Shown here in pieces: positions 35,792 to 49,554 of a stretch of 64,000 bases of DNA. Source of the stretch: Stromatinia cepivora (Eukaryota; Ascomycota; Leotiomycetes; Helotiales; Sclerotiniaceae). The notes beneath the pieces are model-generated. The model saw only the letters and a program-made list of their open reading frames with translations. It was not told where the DNA came from and made no database searches. Location of the stretch: positions 124,001 to 188,000 of the forward strand of contig RCTD01000027.1 in NCBI GenBank assembly GCA_014898415.1, written 5' to 3'. Every line of letters starts with the position of its first letter. Positions within the stretch are counted from its first letter, which is position 1. The translations under genes and the position numbers were made by a program.

Positions 35792-36082
35792 TGTTATGGT
35801 TGTTGGAAGGATGTTATTAGTAAAGCTAGAAATCTTTACAAAAAAGCAACTTCATTATTGAAGGCCAACATACAATCGATGGTCTGTTATCGATTGATTA
35901 GAAAACTCTGTAAAATCTCTATATTCATTAAACTCTAATATATAATCGACGATTTGTTATCGTTCCGATATCACTCTTTATTGGATTTAAAAGAAAGAAG
36001 TTCTTTTAATTAAAAAAGGATAATGAAAAGTTTTATAACTATTTTAGGACTAATTGATTCTTTGTTATTTATGATTCTGATA
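35792..36082 (+). repeat. 5' LTR of chromovirus C
   Basis: 291 bp, starts TGTTATGGTTGTTGGAAGG and ends TGATTCTGATA. An ATTCTTTTCATTC sequence follows, where the primer-binding site would be. The same sequence is in the 2-kb element at 6247. Confidence 0.9.
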
Positions 36083-36728
36083 ATTCTTTTCATTCTCCTC
36101 TTAAAAATAACTCATCAATTAATCATTATCAGTACTCCTTCGAGTAATTATAATGAGAACAAGAAACACTTTAGGTCCATCGATCAGCTCAAATACCTTG
36201 CAAATTCGAAGGGAAAACATATCGAGGACTTAGAGCAGTAACGAAGATGAAATGTTGGTACCAAATCGTCAACTCATTATACAACTTGGAATAGAACTAG
36301 TACAAAGATTCGAAAACATACAAAAGGAATTCAAAATCTTCAGATCAGAAAATCAATAATAGATTAAAGAAACCTTTGCCTGTTTTATATAAGAAAGGGC
36401 AATTAGTTCATCGATAATAATTGTCAACGATAGGAAAGCAATACTCAATTCTATTCTAGTTCTTTAAAAAAGATCCCTGAAACTTCAAAAACTCTTATTT
36501 TATAAAGATTCTATTATTATAAAAGCAAAAGACTTCTTCTTTCAAACTGAATTTATATTTCAGAATAACAATGGATATTATTTTCTAATAGATTAAAAGA
36601 AAATAGATTATATTATTCAATATTTCCAAAAACAATTTCTTATGGTTTGGTATCGATACAAAAGCAAAACGATAGATTTTAATATAATATAGAAAAAGTT
36701 TAGGGAATATATATATAATATGATATTA
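36083..36728 (+). pseudogene. Gag of chromovirus C, first part
   Basis: Polar start (STPSSNYNENKKHF) and a later capsid-like part (FFFQTEFIFQNNNGYYF, then QFLMVWYRYKS). The sequence is cut at 36728 by copia A, and the capsid reading resumes at 42238. Broken by several stops. Confidence 0.7.
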
Positions 36729-36901
36729 TGTTGGAAATGAGGCCATCATAGGATTAGAATTGAGGTCACGAGATCACAATGGTGTACAGATCATATTTGG
36801 GGATAACCTCAATTCTATTCCTACTAGAATTATAAATCTTTAATTAAAAAAAAACCAAAAATAATCAACAATACTATTACTTCCTGTACCAAAAGTTAAT
36901 A
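36729..36901 (+). repeat. 5' LTR of copia A
   Basis: 173 bp. Carries more G-to-A and C-to-T changes than the 3' copy, such as GATCACAATGGTGTACAGATC against GACC...GCACAGACC. Confidence 0.95.
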
Positions 36902-37349
36902 AATTATAAGATCCGATTACATAGTAGTAATTAGAAAACAAAGTAAATCGAGAAAGGATTAGTATAATTAATAGGGATAGAATAAAATGAAAATCAGAGT
37001 TTTTATATAATGTTATCGAAGTAGAGTTGAAATATAACAATATAGTTTATAATTTACAATATTATAGGTCAGAGTGGAGAACAATTTGCATAATATTGAT
37101 ACAGAATTATAGTAGAGACGAAAAGTAAATTCGTATAATTATAAGAAAATATATTATAATATAATCTTACAAATTTTCTTATTATTTTATTTTTATATTT
37201 CTTTATTATTTTGAATTTATTTGCTATATATTTTTTTTTTTTTAAGATTGTCTTAAAAATCTGAAGATTATTTTTGATATCCATCAAATAGTAAGAAACC
37301 TTTACAATATCGGAATCAAACAACCTTTTGAAATTTGATCAAAATAATT

Positions 37350-40300
37350 ATAAGCGATGGTTCAAATAAACGAAGATATAATTGAAAGGGAAAGGATGGT
37401 TTTATACAATTGATCAAATATTAGACGAATATGTATAGATTGCAGGACCCAATATAGCATCTGCTTACAAGATCAATAATCGTATATGTTACAATGTCGA
37501 ATTGAAATCGGAATACTTAAAGGACAAAGCAAATACATTATCATATATTTATATAACACTCAATAATAATAATGAAATCCTTATCAACGAATATTCAATA
37601 GTATATATACTTTAGAGATATTTTAAATCAAAATATACTAGAATCAATATAATCACAGCCAATATGTATATAACGATAATCCAGAACTTCAAATTCCAAT
37701 CCAATATCTATTTCGATATAACCATTATCAAAGTTTAGGATAAATTGAAAGAGTATAAAAGGAAATTAGGAGTTATAGATGAAAGCTATCAATCAGTATA
37801 TCAAGATACTATTTTATTCTTGATTTTAATATATAATTTTCCAATCGATTATCAAGGAGTAATAGATATATTAGATATCTAAATCAGTTTTAATATTGAT
37901 AATAAAATCAAGTATTTATAAATTAAGGAATTTTATCTTAAAGATAAATCAAAGTTAACGCAAATTGTAAAAGGATTTAGATACACTTCTCGATATCAAA
38001 AATCAAACTTTGAGATCCCAAATAATATTTATAATCTATATCAAAGAGAAGATCATTATATACAAGACTACCTGTATTTAATGTAAGCCAGCAAATTCCT
38101 TTACAATTATCTTTATCATTAAAGGAGAAGGGGATTATTAAATCCGAAGAAGGTTTATTTCAATAAAAAAGATCAAATATACTTTATTAATAATATTTCT
38201 GAATCAGATTCTGATATTGAAGATATAATAAAGGAAGATTACAATTTGATAAAGGAAATCATTAATAAGGTTTCCTTTAGCAAATGGTATACCGATATAG
38301 GCGTTTTTTTATATATATCTGATTAACCTTTATTATTCAGATCAATAGAATTTATTATTAAATGAAGAATAAAGGTTAATGAGGGAATAATGTATTATTA
38401 TCATTGGGATTTAATGGATATGGTATACAAAGATGGTTCTAAGATACTATTTTCAAATGTATTATATGTATTAGGGTTAGGAGTAAACTTACTATCAGGA
38501 AAAAGGATCTGCGAAATAGAGTTGCAAAAGGAATTCAATTCTTATTATATATATTTCAAGAAGGATAATAAAAAAGTCATCTATATTAAAATATAAAACG
38601 GAATATATATGGTTTTATATATGATTAAAGAATATAAGAATATAGTTTTTTGTTCTAATATATATCAAAATGATCAAGAAAAAAACTTTTCTTTAAAGAT
38701 AATTGATGATATTAAAGATATTAATAATGAATTAATATTCAAGAAGAAAAAGAGATATCTATTATAATATCGAAAATTCAATCATTTAGATTCAGACAAG
38801 ATCAAAAATCTATATAAGGTATCCAATATAATCAAACTGATAAAGATCCTAATTGAATTAGATATCTACAAAGTATATATATTCACCAAAATGATTAATT
38901 GTATTCCGAAGCAATTGAATCTATACAAATCAAAGAGATTCGAATTTATATATTTCAATGTTACAGGATCATTCCTAAAATCGATTCGAGGGAATCGTTA
39001 TTTCATATTGATTATTGATAGTTATATAAAAGTAAATTGGATTATATTATTTAAACAAAAAGATGATATAATTTAAATATTGAAAACTTGGAAAAAGAAG
39101 ATAGAATTAGTTATTGGAGAAAAGATCATTATAGTTAGAACTGATAATACATCAGAACTCTTATAAACTATTTATGAATGATCATTAGATATACAATCCG
39201 AAATTATAACAATTGCTTTTTTATATCAAAACGAATTTGTAGAATGGAATATAAGGATTATAAAGGTAGATATAAAAGCAATGTTAAAAGAAGCTGGATT
39301 ATTATTAGAATTTTGAAATGAAGTTGTAAAATATGATGTTTATATTAGAAATTGTATTAGTATTGGTCTTGATATAAACAGAATAGATTGATCCTTTATA
39401 AAAACTTTTATAAATATAATATCAGATATAAAGATATATAAAGTTTAAAGAAGCAAATATTATATTTATATCAATTCCAAGATTATTCTGAAAAAACAAA
39501 GATACGATAAGTTGCGGGATATTTCGAAAATCGATATATTTTTAGAATACTCAAAAGTTATAAACAAATATATCAAAGTGTATTTTTTAGAATTAAATTA
39601 TATATTTCGATCAAATAGAGTAATTATAAATGAATCTTATCGAAAAAAAGATTTGGATTTTAAATTAAGAAATTATGAATCAAATCTATAAGAAATAAAG
39701 AATGTAAAGTTAGATCGAAAACCTTATAATAAATCGGTAATAAACAAAATACCTTCTCTATCCTCAATATCAAATGTAATATTTATATCATCTTCATTTC
39801 AAATATTCTTTTCAGCAAATATTATATTGAGTTCAATGATTATATTAAATATCCTAATTATCGAATTGAAATTAGATAAATTAAATATATCAATATCAAT
39901 ATATAATGAAGATAAAAATGATAATATCCAGAAGACAAATCAAGAATCTTTTTCTAAGAATACTTCAAATATCGAATCCATCATTTTAAAGGATCTAATC
40001 TAAGAGTCAACTTTTGTAAACTCTGAATTTATATCGAAAGCAAAATTTAAGATTATCTTAAATTTTGCTGATAAATCTATTTTAATAGGATCAAAAAGCG
40101 AAATAAATCTATAATCATCTAAAATTGAATAAAAAAATGAAATAAACCTTGAAAACGAATCCTTAAGGTATTTAATACGAAAACGGAAAAGAAATATAGA
40201 ACAAAATCCTGAAAAAGAATGGGAAAGTAAGATTATAAGGGTATTGATTGCGATACGATATCTATATAGGCCAAAATTCAAGAAAGTATAGAACATATTA

Positions 40301-42029
40301 TGATTACAATCCCAATTATTTATAAAATAGATCCTTATATCAAAAACAAAATCATTTCAGATTTTATAATTTCGTTGATAGATACAAACAATATAGAAAA
40401 TGTAATATATCCAACCAAAGAAGTTTTGAGAATCAAAATATTAAGAACTTATAAGGAAGCAATATCGGATCGAAAATACTCTGAAAAATGAAAGAAAGTT
40501 ATCCAAAAGGAAATCATATCTTTAATTCAAAATAATACTTAAGAAGAATATATACTCCCTAAAGAAAATAATCTAGTTTCAACGAAATAAGTATTTATAA
40601 TTAAGACTAAAAATAACAAGGTAGAACAATTCAAAACAAAATTAATAATTCGAGAATTCAATTAAATACTAAAAAAGGATTACAATAAAATATTTATATC
40701 AACAATAAGATTAGATACATTCAAACTATTCCTAACTATCATCACAAAGGAAAATTTAGAATATTCACATTTCGATATCAAAAACATCTTTACCGAATCA
40801 CATTTGAAGAAAAAAATCTACCTCGAACTATCCCAAAGTATCAAAATCAAAAAAGGATATATACTACAAGCCTTACAAAGCTTATATAATTTAAAGCAAA
40901 TTAAAAGAGATTAAAGTTTACTATTGAAGAAAAAGCTTTTAAACATAAATTTTGTATAAAATTTAATAGACCTATATCTATATATATTCAAAGATTATAA
41001 TATAATATTACTGGTATATATCGACGATATCGTTATTGCATTATATATATCATTGCAAATCATTTGGTTCAATAAAAAGCTATCGATTTATTTTAACATC
41101 AAGAATCTAAGGGAGATTAATAAGATCCTAAATATTAGAATTATTTGTAATAGAAAAGTATATATATTAATTATAAATCAAAAAGAATATCTTAATATTA
41201 TATTAATCAAATATAATATTATATATAAATAATATCAAATCAAGAAACTATCAATAATGGATTACATTTATTTCCAATCAGTAATTGATAACAATGAATT
41301 AGTAGATATGAATGAATATCAACAATAAATAAAAAGTATAATTCATCCAATAGTATATATTCAATCAAATATAACATTCTTAATTAAAAGACTTTCATAA
41401 TTTATAACAAAACCAATAAAACATCATATTATAGCTTTAAAGAATTTAATACGATATCTATAATCAACAATCAAACAAAAGTTATAGTTCAGATTAAAAG
41501 GAATACAATCTGATATTTACAAAAAATATAATATATTTAATAATACAATAAAAATATATACAGATATAGATTGAATTAATAACAAATATAACCGGAAAAG
41601 TATTTCAAAGAAAATTATGATATTCTATAAAGGCCCTATATTATAAATTAACAAAAAACAAATATTTGTAGTTATCTTTAATATAGAATCAGAATATATT
41701 ATAATGATAATATTTATTAAACAAAGAAAATAGATTATATAAATACTCAAAGATCTATTCAGATTAAATTATATTGAAAAGAACAAAAATACAATTCAAA
41801 TATTTAATAATAATTAAGGTACTTTAACTTTAACCAAGAATCTATATTTGTATAAACAATCCAAATATATAAATATCAATTATCATTTTATCAAGAACTT
41901 AATAGAAAAGAAGAAAATTATTATTAATTATATCAATATATATAATATAATTACCAATAAAATGACAAAGCTTTATATAAAGATTACTTTCGAAAAGTTC
42001 AAGAAAATGTTAGGATTAATAGCTTAAGA
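37350..42029 (+). pseudogene. Gag-Pol of copia A, inactivated
   Basis: A Gag-like part lies at about 37390-38070. A protease remnant at about 38290-38340 reads YTDIGVFLYISDQ, where D-T/S-G is expected. Integrase lies at about 38890-39400 (RFEFIYFNVTGSF, GNRYFILIIDSYIKVNW). The catalytic D of the FxD motif is N, a G-to-A change. RT is at about 40560-41200 (IKNIFTESHL, LQSLYNLKQ, LLVYIDDIV, with the YIDD box intact). RNase H is at about 41560-42029 (YTDIDWINN, RKSISK, NIESEYIIM, and a tail ITNKMTKLYIKITFEKFK). At least one frameshift and many TAA/TAG/TGA codons make it non-functional. Confidence 0.85.
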
Positions 42030-42059
42030 GGATCGAATAGGATATCCTTAATGGGGGAG

Positions 42060-42232
42060 TATTGGAAATGAGATCATCATAGGATTAGAATTGAGGTCAC
42101 GAGACCACAATGGTGCACAGACCATATTTGGGGATAACCTCAATTCTACTCCTACTAGAATTATAGATCTTTAATTAAAAAAAAACCAAAAATAGTCAAC
42201 AATACTACTACTTCCTGCACCAAAAGTTAACA
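42060..42232 (+). repeat. 3' LTR of copia A
   Basis: 173-bp partner of 36729-36901. It ends GTTAACA and is followed by the TATTA duplication. Confidence 0.95.
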
Positions 42233-42237
42233 TATTA

Positions 42238-42506
42238 GATAAAAACAATCGCCAGCGCTTGATTATATAACAAATAATCTATATCAAATAACAACCTATA
42301 CAAAATATAAACAACTTTATAGTATACCTCGATAATTTAAAGGAGAAGATCGAATCGGAGACAGATAATATTCGGAAAGAATATCTTTTAGCAAATCTAT
42401 TCCCTTATATTGCAAAAAGAATTTCGGAATCATTCTAATAACTAGAAAACAGAAACGAATTGATCAAACAAGTATGCTGTCTGGAGAATATAAATAAAAT
42501 ATACTG
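42238..42506 (+). pseudogene. Gag of chromovirus C, second part
   Basis: Continues the capsid after copia A (RLDYITNNLYQITTYTKYKQLYSI, then FKGEDRIGDR). It ends at the TACTG target site of gypsy B and resumes at 49555 with ...TTNPFDIPCNRKQ. A Cys-containing stretch (VCCLENINK) ends this part. Confidence 0.65.
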
Positions 42507-42788
42507 TGTGACGCACAAGAGCCGTAGTAGAGCTGAATAAACAGGGTCAATTATGTTCTTTAGAATCTACAATTGAAGAACTATGATTCGTAAGAAGCGA
42601 TTAGATATATATATACAAATACTCATTTGTAAGCTGTAGGGTTGTATGTATGTGTTATTAGGGTCATCATTTTACTATACTAAATCGTATGAATCGTAAC
42701 ATATGTGTATGGACGATTAGTTCATCAATGGATATGGGAGATAAAAGATATTATATGGTTAGTCTTCTATAGTTTACAATTCGTAATA
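42507..42788 (-). repeat. Left (3') LTR of gypsy B
   Basis: 282 bp; starts TGTGACGCACAAGAGC as read on plus. GC is retained at its outer left end and lost toward the inside. Confidence 0.9.
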
Positions 42789-43499
42789 CTATCCTCCCCT
42801 TCGGAAAAACTCGCCCTCGAATGTTTCATTCCTTTATTCCATTGCTATTTCATCGGAAACCAGGTTTTGTGAAGGTTCATAAGCTTTAAATCAATTAGAT
42901 TGGTCATTTTGGTTGATTTGGTCAATTTACTGGAAATTAACCAAATTGATCAAATTAATCGATCAAATTGACCAAAATGATGAATGAATTGATTAAATCA
43001 ATCAAATCGTTCATCAATTGATTAAATTAATATTGATTCGTATTCTTCTTGATTTAGGGAACTTTTGAAAGGAAAAAGTTTTAATAGAAAAAAGAAGGAG
43101 ATTGAATTATGGTATAATAATAATAGATGGTTAATATAGTCAATTCCGAAATCGATCAAGTTAATCGATCAAATTGACCAAATCAATCAAATTGAATGAA
43201 ATCGACAGGGGTGACGTTATATTTCGTTCTTATTATGTTCAAGTTTCCTTTTGCATGATTTTTGAAATAATTATAGACATAAATTTTTGAAATATATTGC
43301 CTTCGTATTATCTTAATGATAGTAGTTTGTTTATTATATAGAACTCGGGCTATATATATATACAATCAAATTCTTTTTAATTTGTATGGGTTTTCGATCC
43401 TTTCACGATTATATACATATATATCATTATAAAATCATAATATCTAATCTGCTATATTGAAGAACACTTTTCTTTCCCTTGATTTTATAAATGAATTAT

Positions 43500-46400
43500 C
43501 ATTTATATAATTATAATTATCCTCTCCACTCTTATAAAGCTTTATTCAATCAATTAATCGATTAAAAGGATCAGGCAATATTGGATTGGCCAAATGAAAA
43601 TCGTATAGGAGGTATAATGATGTTTTAAGATCGAAAGTAGGATACCAAATAAAATCAGTATTGCTATTAAGCCATAAGATTCTATATAATAAGGTTTTTT
43701 GTGCTTTTTTTATTGTTAGGACCTTCTCTATTTCCTATTTCGAATCATTAGTTATATTAATAGGTGGAGATGGTTCGAATATTTGATTAGGAAGAGAATT
43801 GTTATATACCTTATATAATCGATTTGGAGGGAAAACAGGATGAATTTTTATTATAATCAGAAATTCGAATTTAAAAGAGCTTTTAGATCGATTAATAATC
43901 TTAAATTTTCTTTGAATTAGGAAGTCCAGTTTTTTGGATGGTCTTTGAATAGAATAACTCTTTATATTGAATTATATATAATCTTCAATATCGAAATCGA
44001 TTTTATGTTAATAAGTATTCATGGATTTCGATATCTTAGTTTGGATATGCAATAAACTTTCTTTTGTTTATACAAAAGTTAATCTATTGTGTTCTGTGTA
44101 TATACGGGTATCATGTATATTTATATCATTTGTTGGTTTATTAATATCTTTCTTCCATTCCTATGTATATTTCAATGTATGTCTGTATAAGGTTTCGTAG
44201 GGTATAAGCCCTCCTAAGGAATCGTATAAAAGAGTAAGTTATGCGTAATCCATTATAAATAGGAATTCTGATCAATCGTTTTGATAATAACTAACAAACA
44301 ATTTTAATCGCTGCTGAAGGTACTGATTATAGATCTCAATTTGATCATCGATTTGGGGATAATGAGTAATAGATAATTTAAGATCGGTTCCTAGGATTTA
44401 ACTGAATTCCTTTTAGAACTGTGATATGAATTGGGGGCCACAATCCGATACTATAATATTAAAGAGACCATAATATCGATATATATAATAAAGATATAAT
44501 TGTACTTAAATTCGAGCATCGATTGATTTATAACAAAATATAAAAATAGCTTGCTTTGTCAATCGATTAATAATGATTAAAATGTTATTATATCCATATT
44601 TATCCTTATTAAAACTATAATAATTTATAATAATATATTATCATACTCGATTAGAAATTGGAAATAAATACAATAAACCGGGAATACAATTATATAAAAC
44701 GGAATTGCATTTGCAAATATAACAATTATATATATATCTAACTACAATATTATACATTCTGAATTAATAATATTATTGAAATAATAAAAAGTAGATTTTG
44801 CTTATACCAAAATGAACAATGAAAACGGAATTATAAATTTTATAAATCAAATAAATTCGAAGGTTATCGACATCAAACATTACCAAACAATCATCGTAAA
44901 GCAAAAAGTCATTTTGGAGTAATATATACTTGTAACCTTGGATAATTTGTATTCTGAGTATTAACAAATTATCTATAGTTTTATTTGTTTCGATAATATA
45001 ATTAACTAAATCGAATCGAGAAGCGATTTCATTCAAATCGATATTAATAATCGCTATTTCATCTGAATGATATTTTTATAAGATTTTTCTTATAATTTCG
45101 GTATCAATTTGGTTATCTTTAATAAATTGCTGGAGGTGATTCTTCTTCTTAGTATAATTTTGGAAGTCCAATTTGTTGATCCGATGAATTAAAGCGTCAA
45201 TGAGAGGGTTATCTTTTCTAGGGCGATATATAATAATAAAGTTATAATTGGTTAGAATTTTTGTTTAGCGAATTTGTCGAGTATTAAGAGTTTTGGTAAT
45301 CATGAAATATTTAAGGGTTTTATAGTCGGTATAAATCTTGATTTTATATAATGAATCGACGAATTCTGCTTTCTAATAATTGAAAGATCGAATGATTGAT
45401 AGTATTTCCTTATTATAAATTTTGTAGTTCAGTTTAACAGCAATTATAGTTTTGGAGAAATAAATTATAGGAAACTAATCTTTGTTATATTGTTATAATA
45501 ATATATTAGTAATTATTCTATCGAATACGTTTGTTTCGAGTATATAGGGGAGTTGGTGATTATAGTATTATAGGAGCAAAACGGAGATAAGCTTTTTCTT
45601 CAAAATATTGAATACGTTTTGGTATATTTCGTTGAATACAAATTTAATGTTTGTTTTAATAAATTCGTTGAGAGGTTTTGTTATTATATTGTAGTCCTTA
45701 ATAAACCATTAATAAAAATTGCAAAAATCAAGGAATGATTGGATCTCTTTTATTGTTATCGGAAAGATTCAATTTTCAATTATTTTAATCTTTTTAGGGT
45801 TTATCTTTATTTCTTTAGTAGAGATGATAAAGCCTAAGTATTTGGTGTGTGTAATGTTGAATTTGTATTTCTTGAGATCCGTTTGTAAATCAATGGTTTC
45901 TAATTGTTCGAGAATTAGTTTAATATAAGTTTGATACTCTTTTTCGTTTTTGGAATAGATTAGAATATTGTTGAGATATATTATATAAAAGATATCTAAA
46001 TAATCGAATAGAATATTATTTATATAATGCTAATAGATTACAGAATTATTCATTAATCCGAATAATATGACCTTGTATTTGTATAATCCATATCGGGTTC
46101 GGAAGATAGTATATTCTTTCGAAGCAGGATCCATTCTTATACAATGGAAAGTTTGACGAATATCGAATTTGGTAAAGATTTTAGTATCGGAAAGCCAAGA
46201 AAGTGTTTCGTCGATTAAAGAGAGGGGATACTGATCCTTATGTGTTAAGGAATTCAATAATCTGAAGTCTATATAGAATTTCAAATTATTATTGGGTTTT
46301 TTGACGAATAGAATGGATGCAGTATAAGGGGCTTGATTGGGTTCAATGAAACCTTTGTTGAAGTTATCCATAATATATTCTTTAACGATTTCCAATTGTT

Positions 46401-46950
46401 TTAGGGATATCTTGTAAAACGGATTATAATACAAAGTTTGTTCTCTTTCGTTTTTCAATATAATTTTATAATTATAAGATCGGTTAGGAGGTAAGATGTT
46501 TGATTTATATTTAAAAAAAGTTCGATGATACTATCGATATTCAGATAGTATTTCAGGTTCTGAATCGATTTCGGTTAATACTCGATCGAGTTTCTCTCGA
46601 ACTTTTGTATTCTTGAATTCGATCAGGGTAATCAACATTTTTTTTTTGTATATCATTTGTTTTATTGGAAGTTTATTATATTATCAAATTCTTTTAGAGT
46701 AATGGTAAAGAGTTCAATTTGTTCATCTCTTTTGTATTCTAATTGGAATTTATTGGATTTGAATGCATATAAATCGAGGATTTCGGGTGATATATAGGGA
46801 AAGCATTCGTAGATCTGTAGTGATAATATGATTGGTTGGGAAGAAAATGGATTGAACTTGAAAGGAATCAGGACCTCTTCCTTTTCAACAAGAATCTATA
46901 TTGTATTCATATTTGAAAGTTCTTATTATACATTACCAACTACAATTGAT
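43500..46950 (-). pseudogene. Pol of gypsy B, partly open
   Basis: The best-preserved frame is the RT at 46030-46458. It reads FNKGFIEPNQAPYTASILF, VKKPNNNLKFYIDFRLLN, KFDIRQTFHCIRM, then FRTRYGLYKYKVILFGLMN, the usual gypsy order up to the LPFGL region. The expected YLDD block lies just left in another frame. RNase H lies at about 45200-45500. The start of integrase (FDVDNLRIYLIYKIYNS, FGISKIYFLL) is at about 44770-44900, and the integrase core region continues to about 43600. Stops and frame changes inactivate it. Confidence 0.8.
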
Positions 46951-46999
46951 CTATTCAATTATGAATCTCTTTGATTCCAATATTCTTCAAATTGATTAT

Positions 47000-49267
47000 C
47001 TTATCGATCAATATCTTATTAAACTAATCAATCGATCTTTTGTTTGTGAAAGAATGATTAAATAATAAGGAGATTATTCGAATAAAAAATAATATAGGAT
47101 CTTTCTTTAAACCATTCAAAACATTTATTAAAGCAATCGAACTTCGTTCGAGTTTCTGATAATCAAAGTTTATTTAAAATAATATTATAATTCCTTAATT
47201 CAGTAATAAAAAAAAGAACAAAAGATTGTTCATAATCATCAACTATTAAATTAAGAAATGTAAAATGGGTAATAGTATAGTCTTGTACATTATTATACCC
47301 TTTAACTTCAATTGAAACTTTAAATAATATAATTCTTGATTTAAATATAGGAAATAAACAAATAAGGAGTATAGTATTAATAAAAACGAATCTATTTGCT
47401 TCAGAATCAATAAATATTCTTGATTGATAAATGTAACCATTTTTCGAAAGATTATAGAGGAATATAAATGCTTCTTCTTTTATAAATTTGATTAGATCAA
47501 GAAATCTTATATCCCATATAATATTTAAAATGAAAACAGAATCTAAATATTTGATTTTAAATGCTTTTCTTTTTCTAAACAGGCATTCTATATAACTTCA
47601 ATTATAACTTCTGAATTGAAATCTTCTTCAATATCCCGATATTCTTCGAATTCTTCTGTTTCTTTTTATACTATCTCAATCTCATTGAAATTATTGATAC
47701 AAGGTATCGATATATATACTGCTTCAGAAAAGAGAAAGAACAACGAACGTTTGAAGTTCGAATAATTATTAGATGCGGTAAGGCCGGTGTATCCGGAAGG
47801 GGTATTCCGGGGTGGAAATGATTTCGGGAATATAAAGGTTCCAAAATTGAAGCTATTAAAGCTCCGAAAGGATTACAAGGGGTTTATAATAATCATTGAT
47901 TTGTGAATAGCTACAAAGGCTTCTCGATCAATACAATATCGGTTTCGTTTTTATAATGAAACTTCGTTTTGATCTATTCTAATAAATATATTCGCAAATT
48001 CTTCTGTAATCTTGTAATCCTTAATAAATATTATTACTATTCGCAAAAGAAAATCGGAAATCTTTTATTCGAAATCCCTGAATAGAATCTTATCATCGGT
48101 AATCTCCACTTGGATAGTAAATAATCTGAACTTTTTATATCATTCTAAAAAGTTGCTATATTGAATCGTATTAGGCATAACCCATATCTCGTATTGAAAA
48201 CGAGCATTATCGACTTCGGCCGGGTTCTGATAGATCGCTACAAATTGTTCGATTAATTCGAATACTATAAATCGGAGCACTCGTATATAAAAAGTATGAC
48301 AATATATTTGTACTTCTGATTCGGTTTGATTGATTATATATACATAGTATTACATTTCACTCTTAAATAATGTAGTATATAGTTCGAATCGTTCTATAAT
48401 CAATAATTGCCACAAATTAGTTTTAGATTCAATACTATCATTAAGTTTAATAATAAAATTTATAGATTTTGATGTATATATATTTTGCTGCGAATTGTAA
48501 CTAATACAGGAATACGATCTTGATCGATTAGGTTAACTTTTTGAATGAGGAGACCCCTGATTATTAAATGAATTGTCACTTCCTGAAAGGGAAAGAGAAT
48601 CCTCAGAGGGCCCCGAATAATCAGGTTGTCTGATCGAAGTTTTCTTCTTCTGACTTCAGGATCTTCAAGTTTGTTTGGATAAAGATCCTTGAATTTCGAT
48701 TGAAGGAATAAAAGGAGTCCTAGGTATTGTTGTTGATCTGAATACCTATATAGGTATTATTTGGGGCTCAAAAGGAGATTGCATTATTATAAAGCTCATT
48801 ATTATTATAACTTTTAATTATCGATTCTCCTCTTTCAAATTTATAATTATTGTATAGAGATCTTGTAATTGTAATAATGATTCGGAAAAAGCAATTGAAT
48901 TGTTGAAAGTATCAACTTTATATATTAGAATCTTCTCTTTATTAGTCTTTTTTCTTCCAATAGTAATGTTATCCAATCCTGTATTCATATTTTCTTCGAA
49001 GGATTATTGAAATAATTGAGGAGAAGAAAAGGATTCCTCAGAATATATTTTCGAAGATTCGGAGTATATAAAAGAAAGAATTTGTTGTATTATAAAAGTA
49101 ATAATATATTTCTAAAGATGTTTATATCTTCATCGATTAGATCGGAATAGATCTTCTTCTTTTGAATGTAATATTTGTAAAAGTTCATCTAAGAAGATAT
49201 TATTAAAGTAAAGTATTATTTGAAAGACCATTAGATAGCCAGATATTTATAAATAAATTGTAGATAA
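47000..49267 (-). pseudogene. Gag region and 5' leader of gypsy B
   Basis: The minus strand shows a polar Ser/Asn/Gln-rich start (near 48560-48610: SEDSLSLSGSDNSFNN). A capsid-like domain with several Trp/Phe anchors follows at about 48060-48450. A G-rich, less mutated patch at 47770-47880 carries a C-terminal Gag segment. No intact zinc knuckle was found. Confidence 0.55.
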
Positions 49268-49549
49268 TGTAATGTACAAAAGCTATAATAAAGTTGAATA
49301 AACAGGATCAATTATATTCTTTAGAATCTACAACTAAAGAATTATAATTTGTAAAAAGCGATTAGATATATATACACAAATACCTATTCATAAATTGCGG
49401 AATTGTGCGTATATATTATTAGGGTCACCATTTTACTATACTAAATCGTATGAATTGTAACGCATATGCACGGACGATCAGTTCATCAATGGATATGGGA
49501 GATAAGAGGTATCACGTGGTTAGCCTCCTGTGGTTCACGATTCGTGACA
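49268..49549 (-). repeat. Right (5') LTR of gypsy B
   Basis: 282-bp partner of 42507-42788. The outer 100 bp (…GGTATCACGTGG…CGTGACA) are much richer in GC than the inner part. The 60-codon ORF starting at 49466 spans this LTR and C sequence and is not a gene. Confidence 0.9.
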
Positions 49550-49554
49550 TACTG

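Larger units (their letters stand above)
36729..42232 (+). mobile_element. Copia A: Ty1/copia retrotransposon inserted in the Gag of chromovirus C
   Basis: 5.5 kb with two 173-bp LTRs (36729-36901 and 42060-42232) starting T(G/A)TTGGAAATGAG and ending GTTAA(C/T)A. TATTA duplications are at 36724-36728 and 42233-42237. A purine tract (ATGGGGGAG) stands directly before the 3' LTR. The domain order (protease, integrase, RT, RNase H) is that of the copia group. Confidence 0.95.
42507..49549 (-). mobile_element. Gypsy B: Ty3/gypsy retrotransposon inserted in the Gag of chromovirus C
   Basis: 7.0 kb with two 282-bp LTRs (42507-42788 and 49268-49549) and TACTG on both outer sides. The coding strand is minus, supported by the RT reading frame and by a purine tract (GAAGGGGAGGA on minus) next to the left LTR. 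Nested in C. Confidence 0.95.

Noticed and set aside
36840..37323. Minus-strand ORFs in copia A
   Set aside because: Shadows over the LTR and Gag of a plus-strand element.
40000..40296. 98-codon minus-strand ORF in copia A
   Set aside because: Antisense to the Pol region between integrase and RT. The plus strand carries the recognisable motifs.
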